DNA from: Sapria himalayana
Lineage: Eukaryota; Streptophyta; Magnoliopsida; Malpighiales; Rafflesiaceae
Reading direction: 5' to 3'
Length of the DNA stretch: 64,000 nt
Assembly: GCA_029783825.1 (NCBI GenBank)
Contig: JAREIK010002966.1
Coordinates: 702,020 to 766,019, forward strand
Numbering within the stretch: position 1 is the first letter of the stretch; each line of letters opens with the position of its first letter. A program made the position numbers and the translations under genes. Positions 26,451-38,589 of the stretch are shown piece after piece. The notes beneath the pieces are model-generated. The model searched no databases, was not told the DNA's origin, and saw only the letters and a program-made list of their open reading frames with translations.

Positions 26451-27298
26451 TAGATAGATAGATTTATAGACAAACAAATAGGTAGAAAAATTGATTGAGA
26501 AATAGATAGACATATAGATAGAAAGAAAGGCAGATAGATAGATTGATAGACATATTGATAGACAAATAAATAGATAGATCAATAGACATATAGATAGATA
26601 GAGAGAGATATAAATAGACATATATTTAGACAAATAGATAGACAAATTGATAGATAGATCATTAGACACATACTTAGACAGATAGAAAAACAGATAGATA
26701 GACATATAGATATACACATATATAGATAGATAGAAAGATAAACATATAGATAAATAGATAGACAAATATAGACATATAAATAATTAGAAAGATAAATAGA
26801 TAGACATATAGATAGATACACTTATATATAGATAGATAGACAAATAGATTGAGAGATTATTAGACATATTTATATAGATAGATAGATAAAAAGATATATG
26901 GATATATATATATACATACATATAGATAGAGAGATAGATAGATAGATAGATAGATTGAATAATAGATAGATAAATAGATAGATAGATAAACAAATAGATA
27001 GAAAGATAGATAGACAAATATATAGATAGTTAGATAGATAGATAGATAGATATAAATAAAGATAGATAGACATATAGATATATAGATAGATACATATATT
27101 GACTAATAGATGGACATATAAATAGATAAATACATAAATAGACAAACAGATAAATAGATAGATAGATAGACAGATCGACAGATCGACAGATAGATAGATA
27201 AATAGACAGATAGATAGATATGTAGTTAGACAGATAGATAGACAAATAGATAGATAGATAGATAGAGAGACAAATAGATAGATAGACAAATAGATAAG
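26451..27298 (+). repeat. GATA satellite, continuation
   Basis: Same orientation and quality as 7,786-13,291, of which it is the continuation interrupted by the CACTA insertion. The next CACTA terminus follows at 27,299. Confidence 0.93.
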
Positions 27299-27835
27299 CA
27301 CTACAAGAAAAATCCTGAATATCTAGGGAAATTTTTCTAGCTATATAGCTTTTTTTCGTCACTAAAATAAAATATTGACTGATTAACAAAAGATGTTTTA
27401 CCATGCTTAAGTGCTCGTCGAAAATATTAACGACGAAAAAAAAATTCTCTATCAAATTTTTTAATGACAATTTCCCTAGTTAATTATATTTTTTCCCTTG
27501 CTAATTTTAATCATAACTAAGAATAATAATTAATGATTTTCGACTGAATATGTACCGAAATATACCTAGCTAAATTAGAGAGGAAAGAATCCCTAGCTAT
27601 TATTATTTCAAATCTATTTTCACAATTTTATTTTTTTACATTAAATTTGATTACATATTTTTAATATTTTATATTAAATTAAATTAAAACTTATACTATA
27701 AACCATTTTTTATAATTAACAAAAACCTAAAAAAATTCAGAAATAATTATGATACAAAAGTTACATGGGTAAAACAAAAACATAACATAGGTATATAATC
27801 ATTTAAGACTAAATCATCATCTTCATCATTAGCTT
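27299..27835. repeat. CACTA family 3' terminal region, copy B
   Basis: Collinear with 41,289-41,840. Landmarks are 'cgtcactaaa', 'ccctagctattattatt', 'aaaacaaaaacataacata' and 'tcatcatcttcatcattagct'. The innermost part (from about 27,720) also recurs at 31,560-31,680. Confidence 0.8.
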
Positions 27836-28020
27836 GTTAATTTTTGCATGGCTCTCTTGCGTGGGTTCTCTACTGGAGCTTAGTGTGCTATCTATCTCAT
27901 CAAGGCCACTAACTGTGACTCCATATAGGCTATCTTCTATTGCATTTCATTCTTTATTTCTTTCATCTCATTATTCACTTCTTTCATTTCTTGCATATGC
28001 ATCAATTCAAACTTAAACGA
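27800..28020 (-). pseudogene. C-terminal coiled-coil relic of a CACTA Transposase_24-type gene
   Basis: The minus strand reads MQEMKEVNNEMKEIKNEMQ, a stop, then KIAYMESQLVALMR, a heptad-rich coil. The same order (EIKNVMQQ, MSYMES, LAALVQ) occurs at 38,620-38,760 after a recognisable Transposase_24 domain, which identifies this piece by association. Several stops make it non-coding. It sits next to the 3' terminus, where the last exon of the second CACTA gene is expected. A plus-strand 60-codon frame over it is a shadow. Confidence 0.5.
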
Positions 28021-29858
28021 TACAAATGTTGGCAATTTATTAATTTTGCAAAAATTATAGATATGACCATCATTTATATAGTATTTACCAATATGCATGA
28101 TGAATAGTGACTCAGATAATTATGGAGTTTTGCAGCACATATATTGCATTTACCAATCATTGTGCATAATTTCATCATTAAAAAAAATACTGACGCAAAC
28201 AATAATATTGACCCTATTTCATATGTCTTTTCTTCCTACAATATCAACATTATATAAATAATATTTTGTATTTACATATTCATAACATACCACAACTTTC
28301 CTAAAATATCACCAAGAGTGGACCAGTGATACTCACAAATACACACCAAACTTTCTATCAACTTTTTTAGCTTATTCTCCCCCAACTCTATTGTGCATGC
28401 CTAGTGTGCATAGTATGGGTTAGGATTTGGTACATAGCAAGGTGCAAAAAATTGCTAATTTATGTTCCCTTCAATTGAAATGAAACTACTAGTTATACCA
28501 AGGGCACAATGAGCAAAATGGGCACCTTCATTTTCCCCAAAAAAAAAAAGCTACAATGCAGCTAACACCATGGGTAGTGCACACGTACACTATGCTATTT
28601 TAGTGCACATGTAGACTATGTTGTCATAGAATACATGTTCTATCTCTAATCATTCAAAAACACTAAAAAAAATAAAGGAATTTGCAGATTTCTGCTGGAT
28701 CAATAGCAGAAAAAAAAAGCATAACTAACCCCCAGATTTTCTGTAATGGGAGAAACATGTAGATGGCTATGAATCCATTTTCTAGTTGTCATGTGCTACA
28801 AATGGATGATTGTCTCACTTATGATTAAATCCACTTGCTTTAAATCTATCACTAATAGTTCATCCCTCACAATCTAGAAAGTAAATCTCACTTCATATAT
28901 ACATATATATGTATATATGTACATGTATATGTCTATATTAATATATATACATATCTATGTGTACGTATGCATATATGCCTACCTATATATGTGTGTGTGG
29001 AATGACTATTAAGACATTTCTAGTGATCATGTATATATGTATGTGTGTATGTACATGTGTATCTGTGAATTTGTAGATGCGCATATGTATATATGATATG
29101 TCCACAAAAAAACACACACATATATACACATATGTGTCTTAGTGAGTATAAATGTATTTATCTATGCATGAAAAACCATATATATGTGCTATGTGCAAGT
29201 GCATGTATGTTCGTACATGCACACATGCATGTGTGTTGGGTGTTGGGATATCTACAAAATAGTAATAAAATAGTATTGTATGTAGCACAAACAAGATTAA
29301 GAAATCAACAAAATAAAATTAAGCATCTACAAACATCATCAGCAATAGCAATACTCAGTTTCAACATTAATGGTAATAGCTATATAAATTTCATGAAACT
29401 CAAGTTCTTGTTTTTGGGAATATTCTTGCTCATTGTGTTTCTTCAACATTTTATTTTGAAGATTCCCACATGATGACTATAAATAAGATATTAAGAAATT
29501 ATCTATAATCAAAAAGAGAAAAAACTCCATAATTCTCTGCCTCCGTTGTCTCCTTTGTTCTTTATCCATCTGCAGCCCTAAATTAGAACTGCTAAATGTT
29601 TACTAAAGACGAGCCACTCTTGCTCATAATATTGAGTTAGACATTGCAATTCTTGGACTAAATCTAGATGAAAATCTTTATATTACCTTCAAACTAATAT
29701 GCAAGATGAATACTGATTGAGAGAATTATAGAGTATTGTGGCATATATAGAGCATTTGCCAATCATTCAGCAAAATTTCATCCATACAACAAATATTGTA
29801 TGTTCAATAGACTATTTTCGAACATGGAAGAAATAAAATAATTATCCAATAGCTATTG
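28021..29858. other. No recognised gene; TG/TATG-rich microsatellites
   Basis: AT-rich interior of element B. 28,890-29,240 is rich in TATATGTA/TGTGTATG/CACATAT. The 126-codon frame at 29,093-29,473 starts inside this low-complexity tract and matches nothing known to me. Confidence 0.5.
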
Positions 29859-29866
29859 GAACCATC
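29859..29866. repeat. 8 bp TSD (GAACCATC), left
   Basis: Identical to 30,229-30,236, flanking the hAT MITE. Confidence 0.9.
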
Positions 29867-30228
29867 TAGAGGTGTCAAACGGGCCAGCCCGGCATGGCAC
29901 GGCCTGTTTTTCACGAGCACGACCGTGCTACCGTGCCGTGCCCGGCACGGCACGGTTTAAAAAAACCGGGCCCGGCACGGCCTGCAGGCACGACGGGCCG
30001 TGCCGTGCCTCGCCTGGCCCGCTCGGGCAAACCTGTCCGAGCGGTTCGGGAAACGGGGTCTTTTTTTGCGGGAGGGGAGGCATGCGGTTTGCCGTGCCGG
30101 TTTGCCGTGCCAGGGGCCGAACCGTGCCTGGCCAGGCACGGCACGGCACGGCTCGTGCCGGGCACGGCATGGGCCCGAGCACGGATTTTATCCGTGCCGG
30201 GCTGGCCCCGGCACGGTTGACACCTCTA
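29867..30228. mobile_element. Non-autonomous hAT element (MITE), 362 bp, GC-rich
   Basis: Terminal inverted repeats TAGAGGTGTCAA / TTGACACCTCTA with a perfect 8 bp target duplication (GAACCATC), the hAT signature. The interior is strongly GC-rich with many GGCACGG/CCGTGCC repeats in both orientations, in sharp contrast to the AT-rich host DNA. The six open frames across it (up to 132 codons) arise from stop-poor GC sequence and are not genes. The intact termini and perfect TSD suggest a fairly recent insertion into CACTA element B. Confidence 0.93.
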
Positions 30229-30236
30229 GAACCATC
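30229..30236. repeat. 8 bp TSD (GAACCATC), right
   Basis: Pairs with 29,859-29,866. Confidence 0.9.
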
Positions 30237-31555
30237 AACCAGAGAGAATCTAGTAATAGATTGCCGATGACTGCCAGATCCATATGAGACATTGTGAGAA
30301 TGAAGCTTGTATTTCATCTAGGCACTAGAGACTCCATCAGGGCACTGAAGCCACATCACCACGAGGAGCACTTACACTTACCCCAACATCACCATCAGCT
30401 ATTGGTCCTTTGCTCGACTTGCACCCAGCTTCAATTGTGAACAGCTACAGCTCTTACTTCATTAACAAGATCAACAAAATGACCATAATCTGGTAGTAAA
30501 GTGGACTCGCCATAGCTCACATTGATGAGATCACATTTATGCTGCATAAATCAGGTGGTAGTGTGCACAGTGCATGCGTGTGTGGAAAGGAAGTGGGCAG
30601 TTATATGCATGTAGTGTGGCATGCTTTATGAGGTAGTTTGCGTAGTGGATGCATGTAGTGTGTTATTGTAGTGTGCAAAATAAATATAGTGCTAAAAAAT
30701 TACAAAAAAACAATAAAAAATGATTTAGTGTGTGAGTTATATTTTGGCTAATAAATATTTTGGCTACAGCAATTAGTATTGGCCCGCACTAAAGGAAGTA
30801 ATCTAGCTTTCTTATGGTCACATCTGGCTCTCTTCTTTTCAATGCAGGCTCAAACTACAACAATTTTAAGGCTCAAATAGCATGAATATAAACACAAAAA
30901 CTCTTATTTTTCAGCAGAAACATTTCAAAAAACAAAAAAAAAATCAAAATCAAAATCAAAAACCAAAACCTACATGAACATTTGACACTTGAAGTCGTCA
31001 ACTTCCAAAATTGATGCTATGTTTCCATAGTAGATGTCCTACAAAGAATCATGGTTAGGTTAGTCGTCCAAGCAAAGAACAGAACTAGAATCAAGAAAAA
31101 TGATGCCTCCAAAAAAATCTTATCTTGTTTAGCTGCTCATAGGCAAAGTTAATTTTCCCGCAAGTTGCTCACTATTCTTTCTTCAAGAAGTAAGGAGATA
31201 AGAGCTTTGAGACTACAAATCCAGTGAAAGACTTTCATTGGAGTAGCTCTTTCAACTTATCATCGTATATTATTCTTTGCCTATCTGATAGATCAATTTA
31301 TAAAAACAAGAACATCTAACAATTAATTGAAATTGAAGAATAGCACTACTAATTCTCATTATGGGAGGGTGAAGACAATGGATGTAGGCATACCTGTAGA
31401 AAATTTCTTTTTAAATAGTCCCACATCTTCTTTACAACAATTGAACAAGATTATGCATCATCACTTATACCAATAAAGTTTATGAAAGCGTCTAAAAGAT
31501 GAACAGGATGCTAGAAATCCAAAAGTTCAAAAATAAATAACATAAACCAAAATAG
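30237..31555. other. Element B interior with an exon-like block shared with element C
   Basis: Mostly no gene. At about 30,775-30,880 the sequence is similar to 46,045-46,150. On the minus strand the better-kept copy (46 kb) reads LKIDVVGACAERMRARQYQ then KNVRLLPLLRANTN, while this copy has stops. The shared position relative to the 27,299 and 41,289 termini shows the two elements are collinear this far. The protein is not recognised. Confidence 0.45.
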
Positions 31556-31690
31556 TTTAAAAATAATCTTGATACAAAAGTTACATGGTTAAAACAAAAA
31601 ACAAAACATAGTTTCATCAACATTTAAAACAAAATCATCCTCATAATTAGATGATGCATTTGTGCTTCAATTACAGATTCCTAGCATGAC
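31556..31690. repeat. Third copy of the CACTA 3' inner terminal segment
   Basis: Matches 27,720-27,835 and 41,710-41,835 ('gatacaaaagttacatgg', 'aaaatcatcctcat', 'gatgatgcatttgt'). A copy within element B points to an internal duplication or a nested fragment. Confidence 0.65.
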
Positions 31691-34600
31691 AAATATAGAC
31701 TGATTAGAGATACAAAGAATTATAGATATTAACATTAACATAATTTGTGGAAAACTACAATAAAAAGATAATTTAGTAAAGAAAACTTATATACACATCA
31801 ATTAAATACCTAATCAATACAAAGGATGGGAACTTTTTAATTTAGCACAAATTATAGATTTGACCATCACTTATAATTTTTTGCTGATTAGATATTTAAA
31901 AAAAGCTACATTTGGGCAAGAGTACCCCAAGAATGCTTTTTTTTCACAATTCCCAAATAGTCTATGTGACAAAAAAAATAGCATTAGATCATAGTCAAAA
32001 TTTTGAAAGTCATTATTAAATGACTTGTTTCATCTTGTTTTAATTTTTTTTTGTATTCATTTAGTTGTACAAAATTATTTTTGATAATTTATAATTTTTT
32101 GTATATGTGACAACAAAAATAGCAAGTTTTTATGTATAGAAGAAATTTATCATAATATTTTAGTAATTTACTTAAAGATTATTTACATACACATCAATTC
32201 ATACCTAGAAAATAAGAAGGAAGGGAACTTATTAATTTATTAAAATAGATATGATCATCACTTATTTACTTTTTCCTATTAAATATTAAACTGATAAAGT
32301 AATTTTTTGTATAGAAAGCCTATTTTCATTTTCTATAATTATTGTTAGCTCACATTATATGATATTTTTAATTTAATCTTTTATGAGCAGACATAACACA
32401 TTAAAATATTATTTAATACAAAAAAAAATAAAAAAATCTACATTTTGGCAAGAGCAGCCCAAGAGGGCTGCTCTTGCCAATTTCTAATTTTTTGTATGTG
32501 TAACAAATAAATTAGCAAGTTTTTTGTGTACATAATTATATTAGCACACATGTTTTATTGTAAAAAAATAAAAATATACATGTAAAGCAAACATAGACTG
32601 CACTAAATAAGCAACTTCACATGCACCACACATCTACTACTTTGGATATATATACTGTATGCACATTTTTATAAATATAATGGTTTATTCTATTACAAAT
32701 CAAATTATCTATCATTTTACTTATGTGAACATTATATAATGATGGAATAATTACTTATTATAAATGTATACACGAAATAAGTCACCATGCATGGCCAGTG
32801 TGCTCTGAGAATGCATGGTATCTCGCTATTCTTTGAAATTTAAATATTAAACAAGACATCAAACTAACAATTCTCAATCAATTAATTCATATATTATTTC
32901 TAATTGGTACCCACTTTTTACCAAAAATAATGATCAACATTATATTTGCCAAAAATAAATACAATTATTTATAAAGATAATAAATTATCTCGACTTATTT
33001 AAACTCTCAACCCAACTATATTCCCAAATGTCATTGTGAAAATAAATAAATTTTTACTCATACAAATCTGACATTGATAATATAAAATTCTAATATATTT
33101 TTTTGTGATAGTTCTCAAAATATATCATACAAACATCTCTAATACTAGGATTCAATATTCTCGATTTGACTAGAAATGAATGACTAAGTAAAAATAATAT
33201 CTGATACCACTGTCACATAATTACACACACTTTATTGAGGACAACTTTGGATGAAAGTTTTTTCAAATACAATCTCTGAAACCATATAAAAATCTAATAA
33301 AAATAATTCAAACAAAATGTTAGAAAGAAAAAAAATATACAAATATACTCAATCAACAAACTAAAAAAACCTAACTTATATAGAAATCAAAAAATATACA
33401 AGGATAACTAATATGTTGGTTACTTTAACTACTAAGTAAAAATAAGTATAACAAAAAAAAATTGTTGTAATAATTATTAAAATTTTACATGAATATATTT
33501 AAACCTCAAAATATTACTTTTTTGATACATATTAAAATTTAAAAAACATTTCTACAAAATTTAGTCCTTACTTTATTGAGCATTTAACGAACAACAAAAT
33601 ATGTCATTCTGGAATATATTTAACCTCAAAATAATATAATTAAAAAAAATAAATATTTGATTGAACTATTAACAAGCTTTTTATAGGAACCAAGTGTTTC
33701 ATGATAATTTTGAAATATAAAATTATAATCATACATTACAAGATAAATCATATCTCTGACCATTTTAGTTTATTTCTGAGTATTTGAAAGTACCTATTTT
33801 GAAAAATAATTTTTGTAGACATGAGAAAATAATATTTAATTATCATTGAGTATGCATTCAATAAATATTTGAGTACTAAAAAAGAGAATTAATGGTACTC
33901 TCCAATTACAAATATAGACAATATTAGTGTTAATGTTTTATTCTTTAAGATGATTGTTTTTTTAGGATTATATTTTAGTTGTTAATGATGATGACCCATT
34001 GAAGACTTATCCATTGACAATTAGATATAAATGCTTCTACAGGTTCTCTAAAAAATTGTGTATCTCCATTCTTAGCATCTTTCAAAGTTATTGCATCACA
34101 TTATCAAAGATTTTAAATCTCTATAATTCTTTATTTTTTTCCAATAATATAGTAAGATGTTAAAGGCTTGTACTAATTAAAATGAAAAAATTTTTAATAT
34201 AAAAGTTTTTTGCCCATCAATTCCTATCTAGGTATTTATTCTTATCAATCAAATTTATTGAGTTCAAATGGTCATGAAATTAAATATCAAGATAACTTTC
34301 ATCTTAGAGAAAATATGATGAGAAAACATCTTATTCAAACCATTGATAAATCTCTTGTAGAGACTAAATGATCATGAAGATGATTTTATTAAATTTAATC
34401 TTTAAATTATTCTATGAATGATATAACAAAGTTATACTTGATATCCTATCAAAGAGATTTTATCTTACTCAAAATTTTCTATTCAATCAAATTCGGGATA
34501 CCACAACTTTTCTTTCAATGTACCATTACATTATCACCGACAACATATCATGTGAGAAGAAATGCACGACCTTCAATCCATCTAGATACTATTATTCTTA

Positions 34601-35808
34601 ATAAGTTATCACAAGTGATTTATTTGTTAATTTTAAATAAAAAAAATAATTCTTCTAAAAAACATGAGAATGAAAAACTCATAAAACAACCACCCAAAAA
34701 ATAATTTAATTTTTTGTTTGCTTTATATTTTATCATGTTATTTCATAAATATTATATTTTTAATACTATATATGAAATAAATTTTTTTTGATATAATTTA
34801 AAATAATATACCTCGTAAGTCTTAGGTACTTTCTTGAAATTATAATTATAGGTCATCAAAATATAATTTTATATTGACAAAAAAATATTATAAATATTCT
34901 TGCAAAATTTAACTCGTAGATAGTACATTAAATTCACTATCAAAAAATTATTATCAAATATATTATATTATCAAAATAATAAGTTATTTTTGAGATTATA
35001 CTAGATAGTTTGATATGAACAGTATTCTTTAAAAACTTTAATATTTAATGAAATCTCTAATACTTCGTATTTCTTTTAGAGATCATACTGATACACATGA
35101 GATTGATTATTCAAATTATAGTTCGATATCAACTGCCAAAGAAAAAAAGTATTATAAATTTTTATATTTTTCTTATAAATAATTGTATTTCTTAAAAAAA
35201 TAATAGATAAAAAAAATTATTTGATGATTTTGTGCAAAGATTAATTGTTAGGTCATACATACTCTAATTTATGAGCTTCTTTGAATTATATATTTGATTA
35301 GAGAGAGTGAATTTTCAATTTTTTGAAAAAATTATTCTATATTGTGACAATGATGTAATCGACATAGTTTCCAATGGCATTTTCTAATCAAAAATAAAAC
35401 ATATAGATATTAATTTTCAATTCAACAAAAAATACAAAATAAAATAGGTTGAGTATTATTGTACATACTTCTATTTAAGATTAAGCTCAAATATTTTTAC
35501 TAAGCACTATAATGATCATCATTTTTTTTATTCTAAGCTGAGTATACATGATATATTATATATTCATATACTAGCTTGATAAGATTTGATGAGATCATGA
35601 CATGATATTTCTATCATTACATGTTTCAATTACTAAAAAGAGTATTTTTATCAATCATATATATTTTTTTAATGAATACGTGTCACCCCAAGTTGGTAAT
35701 TTATTCATACTTGTCTTTTACCACAGAAAAAATGGAGTAACTAACTGGAATTTTTAAATGATTAAGAGAGACACCTAGAAAAATTGAGTTAATGTTTTTG
35801 GGCAGAAC
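31691..35808. other. AT-rich DNA without recognised genes
   Basis: 4 kb of strongly AT-rich sequence. The only frame above 60 codons (34,414-34,704, 96 codons) shows no known domain and has a Lys/Asn-rich tail. At 33,200-33,209 TCTGATACCA is followed after one base by TGTCACATAATTACAC, a possible minus-strand primer-binding site and LTR edge, but no retroelement proteins were seen. Confidence 0.5.
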
Positions 35809-35812
35809 TTAC

Positions 35813-36579
35813 ATGTCAAAGAGCTTTCCTGGTACCCACCAATGCCCTATGTTGAAAACCAGAATATCTCAATCGATCCAATATTCATTAATGTCATCCA
35901 ACATGTTCAGTCGAAGTGTTAACTTGGCCCACTTAGGTGAATGTTTGGGAAATCGGCCATGTTTTACAAAAAAAATGGAACCAAAAAATTTTATAGTGAA
36001 ATTGAAGGAGTAAAACCTGACACCCATAAATTTGATCTGTTTAGTTATGTTAGTCATGTTCACTTCATAAACACTTGTTTTATTATCCACCTTCGACATG
36101 AGCAAGCAAATCAAAGATTCCCATTGTGTTCAACTCATTGAATCACCAACAAACATAATTCTTTTATTCCTCGATATTTTTAAAATTTCAGGCACATCTA
36201 GCCTTGGAATATGATAGTCTGTAGGTTTCCATCTCTGCCTCAGATACTGACTATCCTTTCTTCCTTTTCCCAGACAATTAAATCCCAGCTCTATAAAAGG
36301 GCATTCTGAAGCATTGTAAGAAGGATAGCTATTATCTACAATCCAATTTCCTTTTAAGTAATGACAATTCCGAAAATAATCATTATATTTTGAAACCAAA
36401 AGCTTGTGCAATGCATGTGTCAGGCTCGGTAGGACATAGATGTAGCTCCCAAAAATAGCAAATGAAAATGAGACACACAATCCTATCTCAAAAAATATGG
36501 AAAACCCTTGAATGTCTAAGCTTGATCGATATCGCACTTTTGGAGTTGCAATGGCCAAAGATTTAGGGCTAAGAATCAC
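35813..36579 (-). pseudogene. Captured trichome-birefringence-like (TBL) O-acetyltransferase exon
   Basis: TBL proteins are Golgi-membrane O-acetyltransferases of cell-wall polysaccharides. One minus-strand frame runs 255 codons from ATG at 36,579. Residues about 28-50 form a membrane segment (FFEIGLCVSFSFAIFGSYIY). A PMR5N-type block follows from about residue 70 (CHYLKGNWIVDNSYPSY, CPFIELGFNC, RQRWKPTDYHIPRLD). Then comes the GDS motif (IMFVGDSMS), then TQWESLI, and a later DILVFNIGHWWVPGKLFDM. Two in-frame TGA codons break it: at 36,130-36,132 after GDSMS, where the family has Arg, and at 35,869-35,871 after EYWID. The frame ends at GACAT followed by a GTAAGT donor, so this is a genomic exon, not a retrocopy. 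The rest of the catalytic domain (including the usual DxxH) is missing. It lies inside CACTA element B. Confidence 0.85.
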
Positions 36580-37464
36580 TATTCCTCTCTAATTAAATGA
36601 TTTATTCTTTCAAAAGGTATTCGCCATCTCATCACATGATAATGCTATTATTCTTCAAGATACACGTACATTGAGAGGAAAACTAATTGAAGATTGCTAT
36701 CTGTAAAGATATCTCAAGCAATAATTGGGTTGATTCTAAACATGTTTATCTAACTATGAAGGAATGACATGCTAACTTGATGAGACGGATTCAAAAATTA
36801 CTTCTGGCACCACTACCACCACTACCGTCACTAGTGCCACTATCGTCATTTTCGCTGCTGCCAACACTACAGCAAATACCGCCACTGATAATAGGTTTTC
36901 ACATACCTATAATAGGCTAAAACTCTATCCAAAAAATCCAGAGAAACGAAAACATATTCACAGATATATAAAAATAGTTAATATAGACATGAACAAACAC
37001 AAATAAAAGTTGATTGTCATATAGTTTCAAAAAAAATTTAATTACATAATTTAATATTTTTAGATTAAATTTTATAAAAACAGAAACTATAAATAAAACT
37101 TTTAAATTAAACAAAAAAATTCATTTAATAACTTATTTTAATACAATATTTTAAATAACTAAAACAAAAAAATAACAAAAAATAGATTACATTTTATTAA
37201 TCAATGTATTTACCGATTGTGCATAAAGTATAATCTATCAATGCATTGACGGTGCTTTCTCTCCCTCTACTCCTCCGATCACCAACTTTCTACTGCAAAA
37301 AATGCTATCTAAGTCATGGTGCGTAATCTTTGTTGAAATATGTCTTCACTTATACAAGCTTTGCATGAGAAACAATGTGGTACCAAATCTGTACGAAAGT
37401 TAAACCACCAAATAAAATCAAAATAAATAAATAAAAAACTATGTTTTGGTAAATATATATTGCT
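36580..37464. other. Spacer including first copy of a ~230 bp direct repeat
   Basis: 36,795-37,035 (end of an ACC/GCC-type repeat, then 'aataggctaaaactctaccc', 'catattcaca', 'acatgaacaaacacaa') matches 38,000-38,225 about 1.19 kb downstream. No gene seen. Confidence 0.6.
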
Positions 37465-37650
37465 GCAGTAAAATGTACATATATACTAGCATTTCACTCA
37501 TACATATATTACTACAGTATATGTACATCTAAATTATAGTTTTATGCATACATATATATTGAGTACATATATATACTCAGCTTATATGAACATAAAATAT
37601 TGTAGCATTATATGTACGTATATACTAACTATATACCTACGTATATATAG
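37465..37650. repeat. TATATGTACATA-type repeats
   Basis: Related to the blocks at 24,046-24,475 and 25,205-25,705. The phrase TATACTAGCATTTCACT near 37,483 is the complement of the end of block 1 (near 24,397-24,415), so the piece appears inverted relative to them. Confidence 0.6.
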
Positions 37651-37659
37651 TATTTGTTG

Positions 37660-38075
37660 TCATTGTAGCTACTCCTACTGTCCCTGCCGCTGCCTCTGCC
37701 ACTACCTCCACCACTACCTCTGCCACTACTACTACCATTGCCACTACCACTGCCACTGCCGATGCCACTACCGCTGCCATTGCTGCCATTGTCGGTGCTG
37801 TAGCTGCTACTATCGTAGTTAGTAGAGCTACTATTGCTGCTCCCACCACCATCACTACAGCCGCCATTGCCACAGCTACCGCTGATGTTGCTACTACCAC
37901 TGCAGCCACTAATGTCATCGTTTCCACTATTGTCGGTGCTGCCGTTGTACCCATTGCTGTTGCCGCTGCCTCAGTTGCTGTCATTGCTGCCGCTACCTCA
38001 GTTGCTGACATTGCTGCCACTACTACTGCCGCCACTGCTACCATCTCTGTCATTGTTACCACTGCCATTGCTACT
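37660..38075. repeat. Degenerate trinucleotide minisatellite (GCCACTACY-like)
   Basis: About 400 bp of GCY/ACY triplets. The strict three-base pattern gives open frames on both strands: Ala/Val/Thr-rich on minus (143 codons) and Leu/Pro-rich on plus (91 codons). Such composition is explained by the repeat and I do not call a gene. A short relic of the same triplet repeat is at 36,795-36,890. Confidence 0.8.
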
Positions 38076-38585
38076 AAAAATAGGCTTTTATATATCTATA
38101 ATAGGCTAAAACTCTACCCAAAAAATTTAGAGACACAAAAACATATTCACATAAATATATATAAATAACTATTATTGACATGAACAAACACAAATTAAAG
38201 TTGATTGTCATACAGCTTCAACAAAAATCAAAAAGATGTCTTGTAATTATGTTTAGAGATAAAGAGAGTGCAAAAATAAAATGTTTTTAGAATAATAAAA
38301 TAAGATAAGCTAGCCCTCTTTTTGATAAAGCTGAAATCAGTAAATATGAGACCCAATCACTAGAAGAACTGTGGTAATGTCTGAATGCTTTGAATCAAAA
38401 TTTTTTCTTTTGTCTCACATAATGTGTACTACAAATATTCATATATTGGTTAATCAGAAAAGCAAAGAACAAAACCAGAAAAAAAAATTTGAACCCTGCA
38501 AAAAAATATCATAATTATTTGCTACACATTGACACAAATAAATAATAGTTCAGATATAATTTTCATACTCAATCATCCTCATAAT
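38076..38585. other. Spacer with second copy of the ~230 bp direct repeat
   Basis: 38,076-38,225 is collinear with 36,890-37,035. The remainder is AT-rich without recognised content. Confidence 0.6.
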
Positions 38586-38589
38586 TTGT

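Noticed and set aside
29093..29473. 126-codon open frame
   Set aside because: Begins in TATG/CACA low-complexity DNA; no recognised domain or splice context.
29872..30317. Six overlapping open frames on both strands, up to 132 codons
   Set aside because: They fall in the GC-rich hAT MITE, where stops are rare; no domain is present.
34414..34704. 96-codon open frame
   Set aside because: No recognisable motif, and AT-rich codons match the background.
37637..38109. Ala/Val/Thr-rich 143-codon and Leu/Pro-rich 91-codon frames
   Set aside because: Direct product of the triplet minisatellite, open on both strands.
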